Shown here in pieces: positions 10,046 through 19,623 of a stretch of 64,000 nucleotides of DNA. This DNA is from Francisella halioticida (GTDB taxonomy: Bacteria; Pseudomonadota; Gammaproteobacteria; Francisellales; Francisellaceae): positions 124,001-188,000 of the forward strand of contig NZ_CP022132.1 in assembly GCF_002211785.1 (NCBI RefSeq). The letters are read 5' to 3'. Each line of letters starts with the position of its first letter. Position 1 is the first letter of the stretch. Under the pieces are notes generated by a model that had not been told where the DNA came from, searched no databases, and was given only the letters and a program-made list of their open reading frames with translations. The translations under genes were made by a program, and so were the position numbers.

Positions 10046-10615
10046 TTAGTCCTTAACTCTAGATACATAACTAGATGTTCTAGTATCAGCTTTTATAATT
10101 TCACCAGTTTGTACAAAAAGAGGAACTCTTACAACGGCTCCAGTAGACAATGTTGCAGGTTTACCACCAGTTCCTGCAGTGTCACCTTTTAAACCAGGAT
10201 CAGTTTCTATAACTTCAAGGTTTACAAAGTTTGGTGGAATGATTGAGATAGGTTGACTATTAAATAAAATTACTTGATACTCGTCCTGGTCTTTTAACCA
10301 TTTTTTAGTTTCACCTAACCCCTCTTCAGAAACCATATATTGTTCGAATGTTTCTGGGTGTATAAATACATAACTATCACCGTCAAAATATGAGTATACA
10401 GCGCTTAATTCTTCGACATCTGCAGACTCAACAGATTCTCCTGATTTAAAAGTTTTTTCTATGACCCTATCATTAAGCAAGTTTTTAAGTTTAACTCTAT
10501 TAAAAGCTTGACCTTTACCAGGTTTAACAAATTCGTTTTCGATAATAACCATAGGGTTCCCATCTATTAGAATTTTTAAGCCACCTTTAAATTCATTTGT
10601 ATTATAATTTGCCAT
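10046..10615 (-). CDS. efp: elongation factor P
   Basis: 189 residues from the ATG at 10615, which gives the standard N terminus [15 protein letters not shown]; an upstream extension in frame to 10714 is non-homologous and overlaps the pilin gene. Lys34 in the PGKGQ loop is the residue beta-lysylated by EpmA in relatives. Three beta-barrel domains are recognisable, with the C-terminal signature [20 protein letters not shown]. It relieves ribosome stalling at polyproline. Confidence 0.96.
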   Translation of the reverse strand: MANYNTNEFKGGLKILIDGNPMVIIENEFVKPGKGQAFNRVKLKNLLNDRVIEKTFKSGESVESADVEELSAVYSYFDGDSYVFIHPETFEQYMVSEEGLGETKKWLKDQDEYQVILFNSQPISIIPPNFVNLEVIETDPGLKGDTAGTGGKPATLSTGAVVRVPLFVQTGEIIKADTRTSSYVSRVKD

Positions 10616-10661
10616 TTTTAGTAGTCCCTTTGATTTTTGAATTAAATATTTTAGTAGTTTG

Positions 10662-11066
10662 TTAGTCCCAACAAGCTGTAGGGGTTCTATCAACAATAGC
10701 TCCATCAACTTCAAGTTCTATACTTGCACATGGAGTATCTGCTGCTTGAGTTCCTTGGGCTGTTGCTGTAATTGTATAGCTTGAGCCTGAACCAATATAT
10801 GATAATGTATAAAGTTGACTTTGTGTATTGGAGTGAAAAAAAGAATTTATATCGTTTCCAGATGGAAATGAGCCATTACGAATTTCGAAGTTATCCGCTG
10901 CATTTGATGCTGCTAATAACTCAGATGTTGCTTCATTACGATGATTTCTTAAAATATAATTGTTATACGTTGGTATAGCAATAGATGCGAGAATAGCTAT
11001 GATTGCTATTACAACCATCAATTCAACTAAGGAAAAACCTTTAATAAATGACTTTTTTTTAAACAT
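10662..11066 (-). CDS. type IV pilin-like protein
   Basis: 134 residues. The class III signal [20 protein letters not shown] has the prepilin peptidase site after Gly, Phe at +1 and Glu at +5 of the mature protein. A variable C-terminal half follows, with a Cys pair ([10 protein letters not shown], then TACWD) that should form the terminal disulfide loop. It is exported to the inner membrane and assembled into a pilus or pseudopilus. No assembly genes are near, so it is probably an orphan major or minor pilin. It lies about 12 bases after the LpxL-like gene and 47 bases before efp. Confidence 0.9.
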   Translation of the reverse strand: MFKKKSFIKGFSLVELMVVIAIIAILASIAIPTYNNYILRNHRNEATSELLAASNAADNFEIRNGSFPSGNDINSFFHSNTQSQLYTLSYIGSGSSYTITATAQGTQAADTPCASIELEVDGAIVDRTPTACWD

Positions 11067-11078
11067 GTTAATTAAGCT

Positions 11079-12014
11079 CTAGTAAATTTGTGGCTCGCCA
11101 TTTGGTCTTGTTCTATAGCGACGATGTTGCCATAGATACTGCTCTGGATATTTACGAATAGCATCCTCAAGAAACTTATTAGTAATTTCTGCATCTTTAT
11201 AAGCATCGCCTGTAAACTCCAGGGGTTCACCTGTTACAATTTTATATTTTTTCAAGCATTTTTCTCTTACATAGTATGCAGGAACTACAACAGCACCAGT
11301 TTTCTGAGCAAGCCATGGGGTTACTGTGAGTGTAGCACAAAGTTTGCCAAAAAATGGAGCAAAAACTGAGTTTTCAATTCCAGAGCTTTCTAAACCAAAA
11401 TCTTGGTCTGGAGCATACCACATTGTATAACCTTTTTTTAGATTTCTAATAACAGATATAAAGCTTTTACTATCTAAACATTTATAAATATTTTTTTCAC
11501 GATAATCTTTTATTAAATCTTCTATAAGAGGGTTACCATTTTTTTGGTACATAACTGTAAAAGGAGAAAAATCTTTGCCCATATACCTTCCAATTATTTC
11601 AATACAGTGAAAGTGAAAGCCTAATATAATTAATTTTTTATTAGGGTCACTATGATATTTCTCGAACCTTTCTCTAGAACCTTCACCCCATCCAAACTTT
11701 ATTTTATTAAACCTTTTTTTTGATAGAAGCCAAGCAGCAGTAGTTTCTGCTCCAGAGAGAACCATTGAGTAATAACTTTTTTTAACGAGTTTTTTTATTT
11801 CCTTATCCGATTTTTCTGGGTAAGCAATTTTAAGGTTTTCTCGAGCAATTTCATTACGATTTTTTAGAAAAGGTTTAATAGTAAATCCAATAGCTAGAAC
11901 AATGTATTTATGAGTAAATAGAGGCAATTTTGAACCACCCTTCATTATACTAATTATAAGCCATATACCCCAGTTCTTAGGTTTAAAATTTTTACTGCTC
12001 ATCTTACTCTTCAA
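11079..12014 (-). CDS. lipid A biosynthesis acyltransferase, LpxL/LpxM family (copy 1)
   Basis: Up to 311 residues; the ATG four codons in (12002, MSSKNFKPKNWG) fits the family better than the one at 12014. One N-terminal membrane helix precedes the LPLAT domain with the catalytic H-X4-E/D motif (HFHCIE), the YAPDQDFG block and the C-terminal WQHRRYRTRPNGE. It adds a secondary acyl chain to Kdo-lipid A precursor at the inner membrane. The next gene upstream is a paralogue, so the pair may use different acyl chains or positions. Confidence 0.92.
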   Translation of the reverse strand: MKSKMSSKNFKPKNWGIWLIISIMKGGSKLPLFTHKYIVLAIGFTIKPFLKNRNEIARENLKIAYPEKSDKEIKKLVKKSYYSMVLSGAETTAAWLLSKKRFNKIKFGWGEGSRERFEKYHSDPNKKLIILGFHFHCIEIIGRYMGKDFSPFTVMYQKNGNPLIEDLIKDYREKNIYKCLDSKSFISVIRNLKKGYTMWYAPDQDFGLESSGIENSVFAPFFGKLCATLTVTPWLAQKTGAVVVPAYYVREKCLKKYKIVTGEPLEFTGDAYKDAEITNKFLEDAIRKYPEQYLWQHRRYRTRPNGEPQIY

Positions 12015-12063
12015 TTAAGGTACTATCTAGAAGTTTAACATATAGCGCATCAATCATAAATAA

Positions 12064-12966
12064 CTAATAAATCTTTTCTTCACCTGGAGGCCTTGTCTTG
12101 TAACGGCGATGTTGCCACAGATATTGCTCTGGATATTTACGGATAGCATTCTCAAGGAATCTATTTGTCATGTTGGCATCCTTGTAAGGATCTCCAGTAA
12201 ATTCAATTGGCTCACAAGAGATTAGCTTATATCCTGATAAATCTTTTTTTCTAACATAGTACATGGGTACTACTGTTGCTCCAGTTTTTTGAGCAAGCCA
12301 TGGAGTAACTGTCAAAGTAGAGCAAAGCTTACTAAAGAAGTCTACGAAAATAATATGCTCTTTGAAATCTTGATCAGGAGCGTACCACATAGTCATGCCT
12401 TTTTTGAGGCTTTTTATCACAGAAATTATATTTTTGCGTTGAAAACATTTGTCAATATACTTCTCACGAGAAGAGGTGATAATATACTCCATTAATTGAC
12501 TACTATGTTTTTGGTACATTATAGAAAGAGGCTTAATATTATCGCCAACATACCTTCCAGCAATCTCCAATGAATGAAAGTGAAATCCTAGGGCTAAAAG
12601 AGTCTTATTTGGGTCATTATGAGTTTCAATAAAAGTTTCAAATTCTGATGTATCTATGTTTAATTTTTTAAAATTTTTCTCTGACATAAACCATGAAATT
12701 AAACTTTCAAATCCTGCCATGCATACAGATTTGTAGCTTTCGTCAGCAAGTTTTTTTATTTCTTTATCAGATTTGTCAGGAAATGCTATTTTCAAGTTGA
12801 TAATAGCTATTTGATTACGTTTTTTTGCAATAGGTTTTGCTAAGAATCCTATGCCAATGGCAAGATGCATTAGAGCTTTGTATGGGAGAATGTTTACAAT
12901 GACTTTGCACAAGCCAACGATGATCCACACTCCCCAGTATTTTGGTTTTAGAAAAGATTTATCCAT
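12064..12966 (-). CDS. lipid A biosynthesis acyltransferase, LpxL/LpxM family (copy 2)
   Basis: 300 residues. It is clearly homologous to the neighbour at 11079 along its length (for example MWYAPDQDF, TLTVTPWLAQKTGA and YPEQYLWQHRRYKTRP), with the H-X4-E motif HFHSLE. A short hydrophobic N-terminal helix anchors it in the inner membrane. The tandem arrangement, 49 bases apart and 8 bases after yidC, points to a duplication inside one envelope-biogenesis operon. Which copy acts first on lipid A cannot be told from sequence. Confidence 0.92.
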   Translation of the reverse strand: MDKSFLKPKYWGVWIIVGLCKVIVNILPYKALMHLAIGIGFLAKPIAKKRNQIAIINLKIAFPDKSDKEIKKLADESYKSVCMAGFESLISWFMSEKNFKKLNIDTSEFETFIETHNDPNKTLLALGFHFHSLEIAGRYVGDNIKPLSIMYQKHSSQLMEYIITSSREKYIDKCFQRKNIISVIKSLKKGMTMWYAPDQDFKEHIIFVDFFSKLCSTLTVTPWLAQKTGATVVPMYYVRKKDLSGYKLISCEPIEFTGDPYKDANMTNRFLENAIRKYPEQYLWQHRRYKTRPPGEEKIY

Positions 12967-12973
12967 AGACTAA

Positions 12974-14626
12974 TTATTTTTTATGTGTTGCTTGATAACG
13001 TCTTGTTATCAACCATTGTTGTAGGATACTAATCAGGTTATTTGTTAGCCAATATAACACAAGTCCAGATGGGAATGATGCAAATAAGAATGTAAATATT
13101 ACAGGTAAGAACATCATTATCTTAGCTTGCATAGGGTCTGCTGGAGCTGGAGAAAGTCTTTGCTGCAAGAACATTGATATTCCCATTAATACAGGAAGTA
13201 CGAAGTAAGGATCTTTCATCGATAAATCATGGATCCAGAAAATAAATGGAGCATGTCTTAGCTCTACAGATTCTAATAATACCCAATATAATGAAATAAA
13301 TATTGGGATCTGTATTACCATAGGTAGACATCCACCAAGAGGATTAACTTTTTCCTCTTTGTACATTCCCATCATTTTTTTACCAAGAACTTGGCGGTCA
13401 TCTTTATATGTTTCTTGAAGTCGTTTAATTCTTGGTTGTAACATTCTCATTTTTGCCATAGAGCGGTAGCTCTTAGCAGAAAGAGGATAAAAAATTAGCT
13501 TGATAAGTACAGTGACTAATATAATAGACAGACCCCAATTTCCAACTAAAGCATGAATATGGCTCATAACCCAGAAAATAATTTCTGAGAAGAATGATAA
13601 CATACCATAGTCTAGAGTTTTTTCTAGATTTGGTGCTAAGCTAACTAAGTTATCTTTAATGATAGGACCTGTATAAAGTACAGAAGATACATTTTGTGAT
13701 TGATTTTGAGCTATTGTAACGCTAGTGTACTCGCCAGCCTCAAAAACATCATCATTTAGGTTTTTGTAGTATATTTTTGAATTTGATGATTGCGGTATCC
13801 AAGCAGTCATAAAGTAATGTTCTATGAATGCTACCCAACCTTGACCATTATTATCAACTACTGTTGGTTTACCATTAGTTTTAGAGATATCTTTAAATGA
13901 TTCTTTTCTAAACTTATCTTGCGGAGTTGAATATGCAACTCCAGTGAAAGTGTAGCTATGGGCATTTAGTAAGCTAAAGCTATCTCCGGCAGGATTGAAA
14001 TTTCTAGCTAATGAATCATCAACTATTATATCTATAGGCTTTGAGCTAGTATTAGTGATTTTTTGAGATATAGAAATATTATACTTAGAATCATCAAAAG
14101 TATATATTCTTGTTATATCTAGTCCATCTACAGAGCCAGATAAAGTTAGAACTTGCTTGTCACCCTGGTTTTTGACACCTTTGTTTTTAAATTCTATAAT
14201 TGCTGGCTTTTTCTTTATAACAATATTAATCTTTGCAATATATTCGGAACCTTGTTTTTCTGTTAGAAGGTTCATCGGAGTTTTGTCTTTTAGGCTAATT
14301 GTATAGTCTTTTAAAGATGAAGAAGTGATAGCTCCATTTAGTAAACTAATTTTTAGGTTTTTGAAAACTTTAGTGTTTATAGTTACACTGTCAGCCTTAT
14401 CATATTTTGAGAAACTAGTTTTTGCTGTTAAGTTAGGGGTTTGATCTTTAACTCCATTACCTGCTTTAGAATCTGCTGATTTTGTGTAATGACTATTTTC
14501 TTGAGTTTTAGCCGTTTGTTGCTCATTGTTGTTTGAAGGGAAGGTTTGTTCCCATCTTCCCATCAGAGATATAAACATTATTGCTATTGTGACTAATAGT
14601 AATATTCTTATATGGTTAGCTTTCAT
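12974..14626 (-). CDS. yidC: membrane protein insertase YidC
   Basis: 550 residues. There is an N-terminal transmembrane anchor, a large periplasmic beta domain (about residues 60-340), then the conserved five-helix core: NWGLSIILVTVLIKLIFYPL, KMRMLQPRIKRLQE with the hydrophilic-groove Arg, NPLGGCLPMVIQIPIFISLY, and a basic C terminus. It inserts and folds inner membrane proteins with or without SecYEG. It sits in the classical rpmH-rnpA-yidD-yidC order with a one-base stop/start overlap to yidD. Confidence 0.97.
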   Translation of the reverse strand: MKANHIRILLLVTIAIMFISLMGRWEQTFPSNNNEQQTAKTQENSHYTKSADSKAGNGVKDQTPNLTAKTSFSKYDKADSVTINTKVFKNLKISLLNGAITSSSLKDYTISLKDKTPMNLLTEKQGSEYIAKINIVIKKKPAIIEFKNKGVKNQGDKQVLTLSGSVDGLDITRIYTFDDSKYNISISQKITNTSSKPIDIIVDDSLARNFNPAGDSFSLLNAHSYTFTGVAYSTPQDKFRKESFKDISKTNGKPTVVDNNGQGWVAFIEHYFMTAWIPQSSNSKIYYKNLNDDVFEAGEYTSVTIAQNQSQNVSSVLYTGPIIKDNLVSLAPNLEKTLDYGMLSFFSEIIFWVMSHIHALVGNWGLSIILVTVLIKLIFYPLSAKSYRSMAKMRMLQPRIKRLQETYKDDRQVLGKKMMGMYKEEKVNPLGGCLPMVIQIPIFISLYWVLLESVELRHAPFIFWIHDLSMKDPYFVLPVLMGISMFLQQRLSPAPADPMQAKIMMFLPVIFTFLFASFPSGLVLYWLTNNLISILQQWLITRRYQATHKK

Positions 14627-14904
14627 TATTTTTTTAAACCTTTTATTTTTGCCGGAACTGGATCAAAGTAGTCTCTTTTTGCTAATGGATGACAACGCAA
14701 GAGTCTACGTGTAGTTAAATACAATCCCTTTAGTATACCATGAGATTTTAGAGCTTCTAAAGCATATTCAGAACAAGTTGGATAATATCTACATCTAGCA
14801 GGCATAAAAGGGCTGATGCAGTAGCGATAGAGCTTGATTAATAATATAAAAAGAGCTGTTATGATTCTTTTAAAAAAAGATATAATTTTTCTAGAGATTG
14901 CCAC
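14626..14904 (-). CDS. yidD: membrane protein insertion efficiency factor YidD
   Basis: 92 residues of the YidD (DUF37) family: an amphipathic N terminus, YRYCISPFMPARCRYYPTCS with the conserved Cys/Tyr pattern, and CHPLAKRDYFDPVP. It is a peripheral inner membrane helper of YidC. The start at 14904 lies 46 bases inside rnpA; a later start at the Leu/Ile-rich segment is possible but would shorten the conserved helix. Confidence 0.94.
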   Translation of the reverse strand: MAISRKIISFFKRIITALFILLIKLYRYCISPFMPARCRYYPTCSEYALEALKSHGILKGLYLTTRRLLRCHPLAKRDYFDPVPAKIKGLKK

Positions 14905-15206
14905 AGTTCTTCCTTGGTAGCTTGGGATGCTGGTTTTTTGCCCAGTACAATCAGGCTTTTTTGATCTAATAAAAATTTGTTTAAACGAAAAAACTCTTTA
15001 GCAAGCCTTCGACAAAGATTTCTTTTAGTAGCTCTTTTTATGCTTTTTTTAGGTAAGATGATACATATGCCAGGATCTTCGATGTTTCTTTTGCTTAGCA
15101 AAAATGTAAAGTGCAAGGTGCTTAGCTTATTTTCAACATTATCAAAAGTCTGTTTGATCTCACTCTTATTAAGTATATTTTGTTTTGTTAAACAAACATT
15201 ATGCAC
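14859..15206 (-). CDS. rnpA: ribonuclease P protein component
   Basis: 115 residues from the GTG at 15206, which overlaps the rpmH stop by 8 bases (GTGCATAA) and gives the expected N terminus before [16 protein letters not shown]. The reading frame stays open 17 codons further upstream inside rpmH, but that part is not RnpA-like. The conserved basic motif [15 protein letters not shown] is the RNR-type RNA-binding signature. It binds the M1 RNA to process tRNA precursors. It overlaps both rpmH and yidD, so translation is coupled. Confidence 0.93.
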   Translation of the reverse strand: MHNVCLTKQNILNKSEIKQTFDNVENKLSTLHFTFLLSKRNIEDPGICIILPKKSIKRATKRNLCRRLAKEFFRLNKFLLDQKSLIVLGKKPASQATKEELWQSLEKLYLFLKES

Positions 15207-15333
15207 TAAGTTTAGCTCTGCCTTTAGCTCTTCTATTTTTGATAACTTTTTTCCCACTTAGAGTTTTCATGCGGGCACGAAAACCATGAGTTCTTTTTCT
15301 TTTTAAGTTTGAAGGTTGGAATGTTCTTTTCAT
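15199..15333 (-). CDS. rpmH: 50S ribosomal protein L34
   Basis: 44 residues from the ATG at 15333: [20 protein letters not shown], then [20 protein letters not shown], the standard L34 sequence, ending KLSA. It is very basic and part of the large ribosomal subunit near the tunnel. AGGAAAATATAAA upstream supplies a Shine-Dalgarno sequence. dnaA is not adjacent here, unlike the textbook gammaproteobacterial order. Confidence 0.97.
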   Translation of the reverse strand: MKRTFQPSNLKRKRTHGFRARMKTLSGKKVIKNRRAKGRAKLSA

Positions 15334-15436
15334 TTTATATTTTCCTCTTTAAATAAATTTTCTTTATTCTATAAATCACAGAAATAGTTTCGATATTATA
15401 TAGAAAAGACAAGAATTAGTCAAATGTTATTGATAA

Positions 15437-15805
15437 TTACTTTGAGCAAGGAATTAAATTCATTTTGTTTAATTCCTTCCATGATGTATCAGGGCATTTT
15501 TTAGGTTGTTTGCTTGGTAAACAGTAGCCTTGCCAACCTCTGTAATCTTCGGTACTTAGACACTTTTTGAATTTTTTGACTTTAAGGTATGCAGGTGTCC
15601 ATGTAGAAGAGCTAGAACCAATAAGTTGTTCTTTTTGTTTAGGCTGATCTATTTGTATTTTATTTTGTTTTGATTGTTTAGATATGTTTATTGGGAGAGC
15701 ATTCATTGCTGTAGGATTTTTTTGGCTTGATCCGCTAGATACTTGTAAGCTAAACCCAGTAGATAAGAATACACTTAATCCTAATGCTATTACTATTTTT
15801 TTCAT
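15437..15805 (-). CDS. small secreted cysteine-containing protein, unknown function
   Basis: 122 residues. A signal peptide (MKKIVIALGLSVFLSTGFSL) is followed by a polar Ser/Gln/Lys-rich linker of about 60 residues, then a compact C-terminal block with Trp and four Cys (KFKKCLSTEDYRGWQGYC, then KKCPDTSW and LIPC) that could form two disulfides in the periplasm. I do not recognise the family. It is transcribed away from aroE, with which it shares a 120-base divergent intergenic region, and lies about 100 bases upstream of rpmH on the same strand. Confidence 0.75.
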   Translation of the reverse strand: MKKIVIALGLSVFLSTGFSLQVSSGSSQKNPTAMNALPINISKQSKQNKIQIDQPKQKEQLIGSSSSTWTPAYLKVKKFKKCLSTEDYRGWQGYCLPSKQPKKCPDTSWKELNKMNLIPCSK

Positions 15806-15927
15806 TTTAAATTTGAATTACTTTAATTTTTATGTGCCTAATGATATTTATTTTTTTTGCTCTATTCAAGTTAATCATGTTTTTTACCATGATATAATTT
15901 TAATATTTTAATTATACGGAGTTATTG

Positions 15928-16701
15928 ATGTCGGATTTATACCATGTTATCGGATATCCTGTAAAGCATAGTTTATCACCAAAAATTCAAATGCAGTTAG
16001 CCAGTCGATATGACCAAGATATGGTTTTTACAGCTATAGAAATTAAGCCTGAAGATTTAGAAAGAAAAATTAAAGAGTTTAGAAGTAATACCCAAATCAA
16101 AGGCTTAAGTGTAACGGTTCCTCACAAAGATAAGGTATTTGGCTTGGCTGATGATTCTGATGCAACAGCTAAAGCAGTCGGAGCTGCTAGTAATGTTATT
16201 TTTACCTCAGAACGTAAGATGATAGCTCTAAATTATGATGGTTTGGGGATTGTTAATGATATTAAAAATAATTTTAAGGTAGAATTTAAAAATAAGAAAA
16301 TTCTTGTAGTTGGGGCAGGCGGTGCGGCAAAAGCTGTTGTAGCTGCGATAGTAAAAGAATCTCCAGATTCAATAACTATAACAAATAGAACAAAGCAAAA
16401 AGCACAATTTATCGCTAATTTATTTAAATCTGACTTTTCCATAAATGTTGAGGATTTTACAGATATTGTAGGCACCTTTGATATTGTAATCAATTCAACA
16501 TCATCAAGTATTTATGAGGAAATGCTACCATTAAAAGCTACTAACTTTTCTAAAAATGCTTTTGGCTATGATTTGATGTATGCTGATGGAGGAACTGTTT
16601 TTACAAAGTGGTGTCAGGACAATAATATATTTGCAGCTGATGGTAAAGGTATGTTACAAGAGTTAAGTAAGGCAGTATTTAAATATTGGCGAGGGCTGTG
16701 A
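15928..16701 (+). CDS. aroE: shikimate dehydrogenase
   Basis: 257 residues from the ATG at 15928 (a TTG one codon earlier is less likely; ACGGAG lies upstream). The substrate-binding signature GYPVKHSLSPKIQ and catalytic Lys in TVPHKDKV come first, then the NADP-binding VVGAGGAAKA and NRTKQKA where Arg/Thr favours NADP. It reduces 3-dehydroshikimate in the chorismate pathway. murC follows after about 65 bases on the same strand. Confidence 0.95.
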   Translation: MSDLYHVIGYPVKHSLSPKIQMQLASRYDQDMVFTAIEIKPEDLERKIKEFRSNTQIKGLSVTVPHKDKVFGLADDSDATAKAVGAASNVIFTSERKMIALNYDGLGIVNDIKNNFKVEFKNKKILVVGAGGAAKAVVAAIVKESPDSITITNRTKQKAQFIANLFKSDFSINVEDFTDIVGTFDIVINSTSSSIYEEMLPLKATNFSKNAFGYDLMYADGGTVFTKWCQDNNIFAADGKGMLQELSKAVFKYWRGL

Positions 16702-16767
16702 CTAGTAAGGCGGGTGTGGTATTATACTTAATATCTTAAATGTTGGCTACTTGCTGTATAGACGAAT

Positions 16768-18126
16768 TTGAATAAAAAAATATTATTTCTTGGTATAGGA
16801 GGTATAGGAGTTTCTGCTCTTGCGATAGCTGCAAGAAATTTAGGGGCTGCTGTTGAAGGTCATGATAGTAAGCCTAGTAAGTTAACGGCTAAGCTTGAGT
16901 CTTTAGGAATCAAAATATTTATTACAACAAATAATATTAATTTGTCTAACTATGACATGGTTGTCTATTCAAGTGCAATTTCGGCTAAGAACTATTTATT
17001 ACAAGAAGCTAAAACGCTCGGGATAGAATGTCTACAGAGAGCAATGTTTTTAGCGATCCTGATGAGAAATTTTAATTATAGTATTGCCATAACAGGAACT
17101 CATGGTAAAACAACAACATCTAGCATTTTAGCAACACTGTTATGCTATCTTGATAAAAATAATAGTTTTGTAGTTGGCGGGGTGGTCAAGTATTCTAATT
17201 CAAACATAGAAGTTAATGGTAAGGATAAACTAGTTATTGAAGCGGATGAGAGTGATGCATCATTTTTACATTTGAATCCGCAGTGTGCCGTAGTTACTAA
17301 TGTTGATCTTGATCATATGACAACTTATCAAAATAGCTATGAGAATCTCTTAGATAATTTTTTACAATTTCTTTCTAAAGAGACTGTTAAAGATATTTAT
17401 CTATGTGTAGATGATAAAGGTTGTAATGATCTGTTAGTAAGAGACTCTTTAACTGATAAGAATATAGTCTTATATGGTTTTTCGGAAGATGCTAACGCAC
17501 AAATAAAAAATTATCGCATAGTAAATAATAACCATACTTGTTTTAAAGTTTGCTACAAGGGCGAGGTGTTAGACTTTACTATCCAACTACCAGGTAAATA
17601 TAATGTGCAAAATGCAACAGCATGTATTGTTTGTTGCTTAGATCTTGGTTTTGAATATCAAGATATAAGAAGAGCATTGCTAAATGTTGAAGGTGTTGCA
17701 AGAAGATTTGATCTCTATGCAAAAAAAATCTCAGGATGTGAAATACAGGTAATAGATGATTATGGGCATCATCCTGTAGAGGTGACTAACTGTTTGGAAG
17801 CAGTTAGAGATAGGTTCCCATGCAAAAAAATTATTCATGTATTTCAGCCTCACAGGTATACAAGAAATAGAGATTTATTTAGAGATTGGCTAAAAGCTCT
17901 TTGTTTATCTGATCAATTAATTTTACTTCCGACTTACTCTGCTGGTGAAGAAGTTATCTTAGGCGCAGAGAGTAAAGATATAGCACAAAGGCTTACAGAT
18001 TGTATTTTATTAGATAGTTTTAGTAGTGTAGTGACTACTTTAAAAAAAATTATTGATAAAGATTCGGTTGTTTTAGTACAAGGGGCGGGAGATGTTACAA
18101 ACTTAGTGGAGATGTTGGGTGAATAG
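16768..18126 (+). CDS. murC: UDP-N-acetylmuramate-L-alanine ligase
   Basis: 452 residues. It starts at a TTG; no ATG fits the conserved N terminus KKILFLGIGGIGVSALA. The Mur ligase P-loop TGTHGKTTT is near residue 112; ATP and substrate motifs EADESDASFL and DDYGHHPVEV follow. It adds the first residue of the peptidoglycan stem peptide. The gene is outside a dcw cluster. Its stop overlaps the GTG of rsmI by 8 bases, so the two are translationally coupled. Confidence 0.95.
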   Translation: MNKKILFLGIGGIGVSALAIAARNLGAAVEGHDSKPSKLTAKLESLGIKIFITTNNINLSNYDMVVYSSAISAKNYLLQEAKTLGIECLQRAMFLAILMRNFNYSIAITGTHGKTTTSSILATLLCYLDKNNSFVVGGVVKYSNSNIEVNGKDKLVIEADESDASFLHLNPQCAVVTNVDLDHMTTYQNSYENLLDNFLQFLSKETVKDIYLCVDDKGCNDLLVRDSLTDKNIVLYGFSEDANAQIKNYRIVNNNHTCFKVCYKGEVLDFTIQLPGKYNVQNATACIVCCLDLGFEYQDIRRALLNVEGVARRFDLYAKKISGCEIQVIDDYGHHPVEVTNCLEAVRDRFPCKKIIHVFQPHRYTRNRDLFRDWLKALCLSDQLILLPTYSAGEEVILGAESKDIAQRLTDCILLDSFSSVVTTLKKIIDKDSVVLVQGAGDVTNLVEMLGE

Positions 18127-18994
18127 TGTAGATGAATCAACTCTTTATGTCGTTGCAACACCAATAGGTAATCTAAAAGATATAACACTTCGAGCTATTG
18201 ATATATTAAAAGAAGTTGATGTTATTTTGGCTGAGGACACTCGTGTAACAGCAAAGCTTTTGGTAAGTCTTAATATACGGCGAGAACAAAAACTAGTATC
18301 ATGTCATGATTTTAATGAAGAGTCTAGGGTGCAACAAGTTAAGGAGTTTTTGGATGTCGGTAAAAGAGTCGCTTTAGTTAGTGATGCAGGAACTCCATTA
18401 ATATCTGATCCAGGGTATAAAATAGTAGCAAATTTGCGTGAGGATAATTATAAAGTAGTTCCTGTTCCTGGTGTTAGCGCAGTGACTGCGGCTTTATCGG
18501 CTGCAGGATTACCATCAAATAGCTTTATGTTTAAAGGTTTTTTATCTGCAAAAAAAATAAAAAGACAACAGCAGATACAAGAATTTAAGAAGAATAATAC
18601 GACGGTCATACTATATGAGTCTGTGCATAGAGTAGAGTATTTGTTAGCAGATTTAGAGAGTATTTTACCAGATATTGATATTGCTCTTGCAAAAGAGTTA
18701 ACAAAACGGTTTGAGACTTTTGTTAATGGTAAACCAGCTCAGGTGGTAGAGTTTTTTAGGAGCTATCCTGAAAAAATTAAAGGTGAGTTTGTCGTTATAA
18801 TTGATTGTAATAATATAGATATCTCAGATTCTTCGAGTATCGACCAAGACTTATTACTTGGAGCATTACTTGAGGAGCTACCGTTAAAAAAGGCTGTTAA
18901 ATTAACAGCAGATCTATTAAAGCTTAAAAAAAATGATATTTATCAAAAAGCACTAGATTTAAAAAAAGATATGGATTTGAAAAAAAATGTTTAG
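18119..18994 (+). CDS. rsmI: 16S rRNA 2'-O-ribose C1402 methyltransferase RsmI
   Basis: 291 residues from a GTG inside the murC end. Family signatures are complete: YVVATPIGNLKDITLRA, AEDTRVT, SDAGTPLISDPG and PGVSAVTAALSAAGLP, all SAM-binding elements of the tetrapyrrole-methylase fold. It methylates the ribosomal P-site nucleotide C1402 together with RsmH. The next gene overlaps its end by 8 bases. Confidence 0.95.
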   Translation: MNSVDESTLYVVATPIGNLKDITLRAIDILKEVDVILAEDTRVTAKLLVSLNIRREQKLVSCHDFNEESRVQQVKEFLDVGKRVALVSDAGTPLISDPGYKIVANLREDNYKVVPVPGVSAVTAALSAAGLPSNSFMFKGFLSAKKIKRQQQIQEFKKNNTTVILYESVHRVEYLLADLESILPDIDIALAKELTKRFETFVNGKPAQVVEFFRSYPEKIKGEFVVIIDCNNIDISDSSSIDQDLLLGALLEELPLKKAVKLTADLLKLKKNDIYQKALDLKKDMDLKKNV

Positions 18995-19550
18995 TCGATC
19001 TTTATATACTATTAAACAAATATTTAGTCATAAAAAAATGCTTAAGTTCCTAAAATATAATAATTGTTTAGAAAGTATTGTGCATTTGACACCGGGATTC
19101 TTAAATCAAAAAAAAATTAGCTATTTGGCTTTAGACTTCGATGGTGTGTTAGCTAGCCATGGTAAACCAGAGGTTATTGCTGAAGTTAAACAGTGGCTAG
19201 GTGATTTTGTTACTAAGTTTGGTGAAGATAATATATTTATTCTTTCAAATAAGCCAACACAAGAAAGATTGGAGTATTTTAAAAAGTATTTTCCTAAAAT
19301 TAGATTTATATCTGGTGTTGCGAAGAAACCTTATCCAGAAGGTCTTAATAAAATTATAAAAACAATAAACTGTGAGCCACAAGAGGTTGCTCTTGTCGAT
19401 GATAGACTTTTGACAGGTTGTTTGGCGTGTTTTATCGCTGGATGTTATCCAATACTTATAACGAAACCCTATGTCGATAGAGAAAATTATACAAAAGAAG
19501 AGAGATTCTTTAGTTTTTTACGCTATTGTGAGCAAAAAATGTTTTTATAG
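18987..19550 (+). CDS. HAD-superfamily phosphatase, YqeG-like
   Basis: 187 residues. The nucleophile motif ALDFDGVLASHGKP (DxD) lies near residue 50, then FILSNKPTQER (motif II Ser), KKPYPEGLNKI (motif III Lys) and ALVDDRLLTG (motif IV acidic pair). The size and order match the YqeG/GEP4 group, some of which dephosphorylate phosphatidylglycerophosphate; the substrate here is inference. A stretch of about 45 basic/aromatic residues before motif I could contact the membrane. It overlaps rsmI by 8 bases. Confidence 0.75.
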   Translation: MFSRSLYTIKQIFSHKKMLKFLKYNNCLESIVHLTPGFLNQKKISYLALDFDGVLASHGKPEVIAEVKQWLGDFVTKFGEDNIFILSNKPTQERLEYFKKYFPKIRFISGVAKKPYPEGLNKIIKTINCEPQEVALVDDRLLTGCLACFIAGCYPILITKPYVDRENYTKEERFFSFLRYCEQKMFL

Positions 19551-19623
19551 AATTTTACTTGTGAGTATTTTGATTTATTATTAGTTTAGTATCTATATGG
19601 GATTTTAAAAATTAGCTCTATTT

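Noticed and set aside
10616-10714. Longer efp start
   Set aside because: The extra 33 residues overlap the pilin gene and are not EF-P-like; the ATG at 10615 gives the normal N terminus and Lys34.
15207-15257. Upstream extension of rnpA to a GTG at 15257
   Set aside because: It lies inside rpmH and has no RnpA similarity; the GTG at 15206 overlapping the rpmH stop is better.
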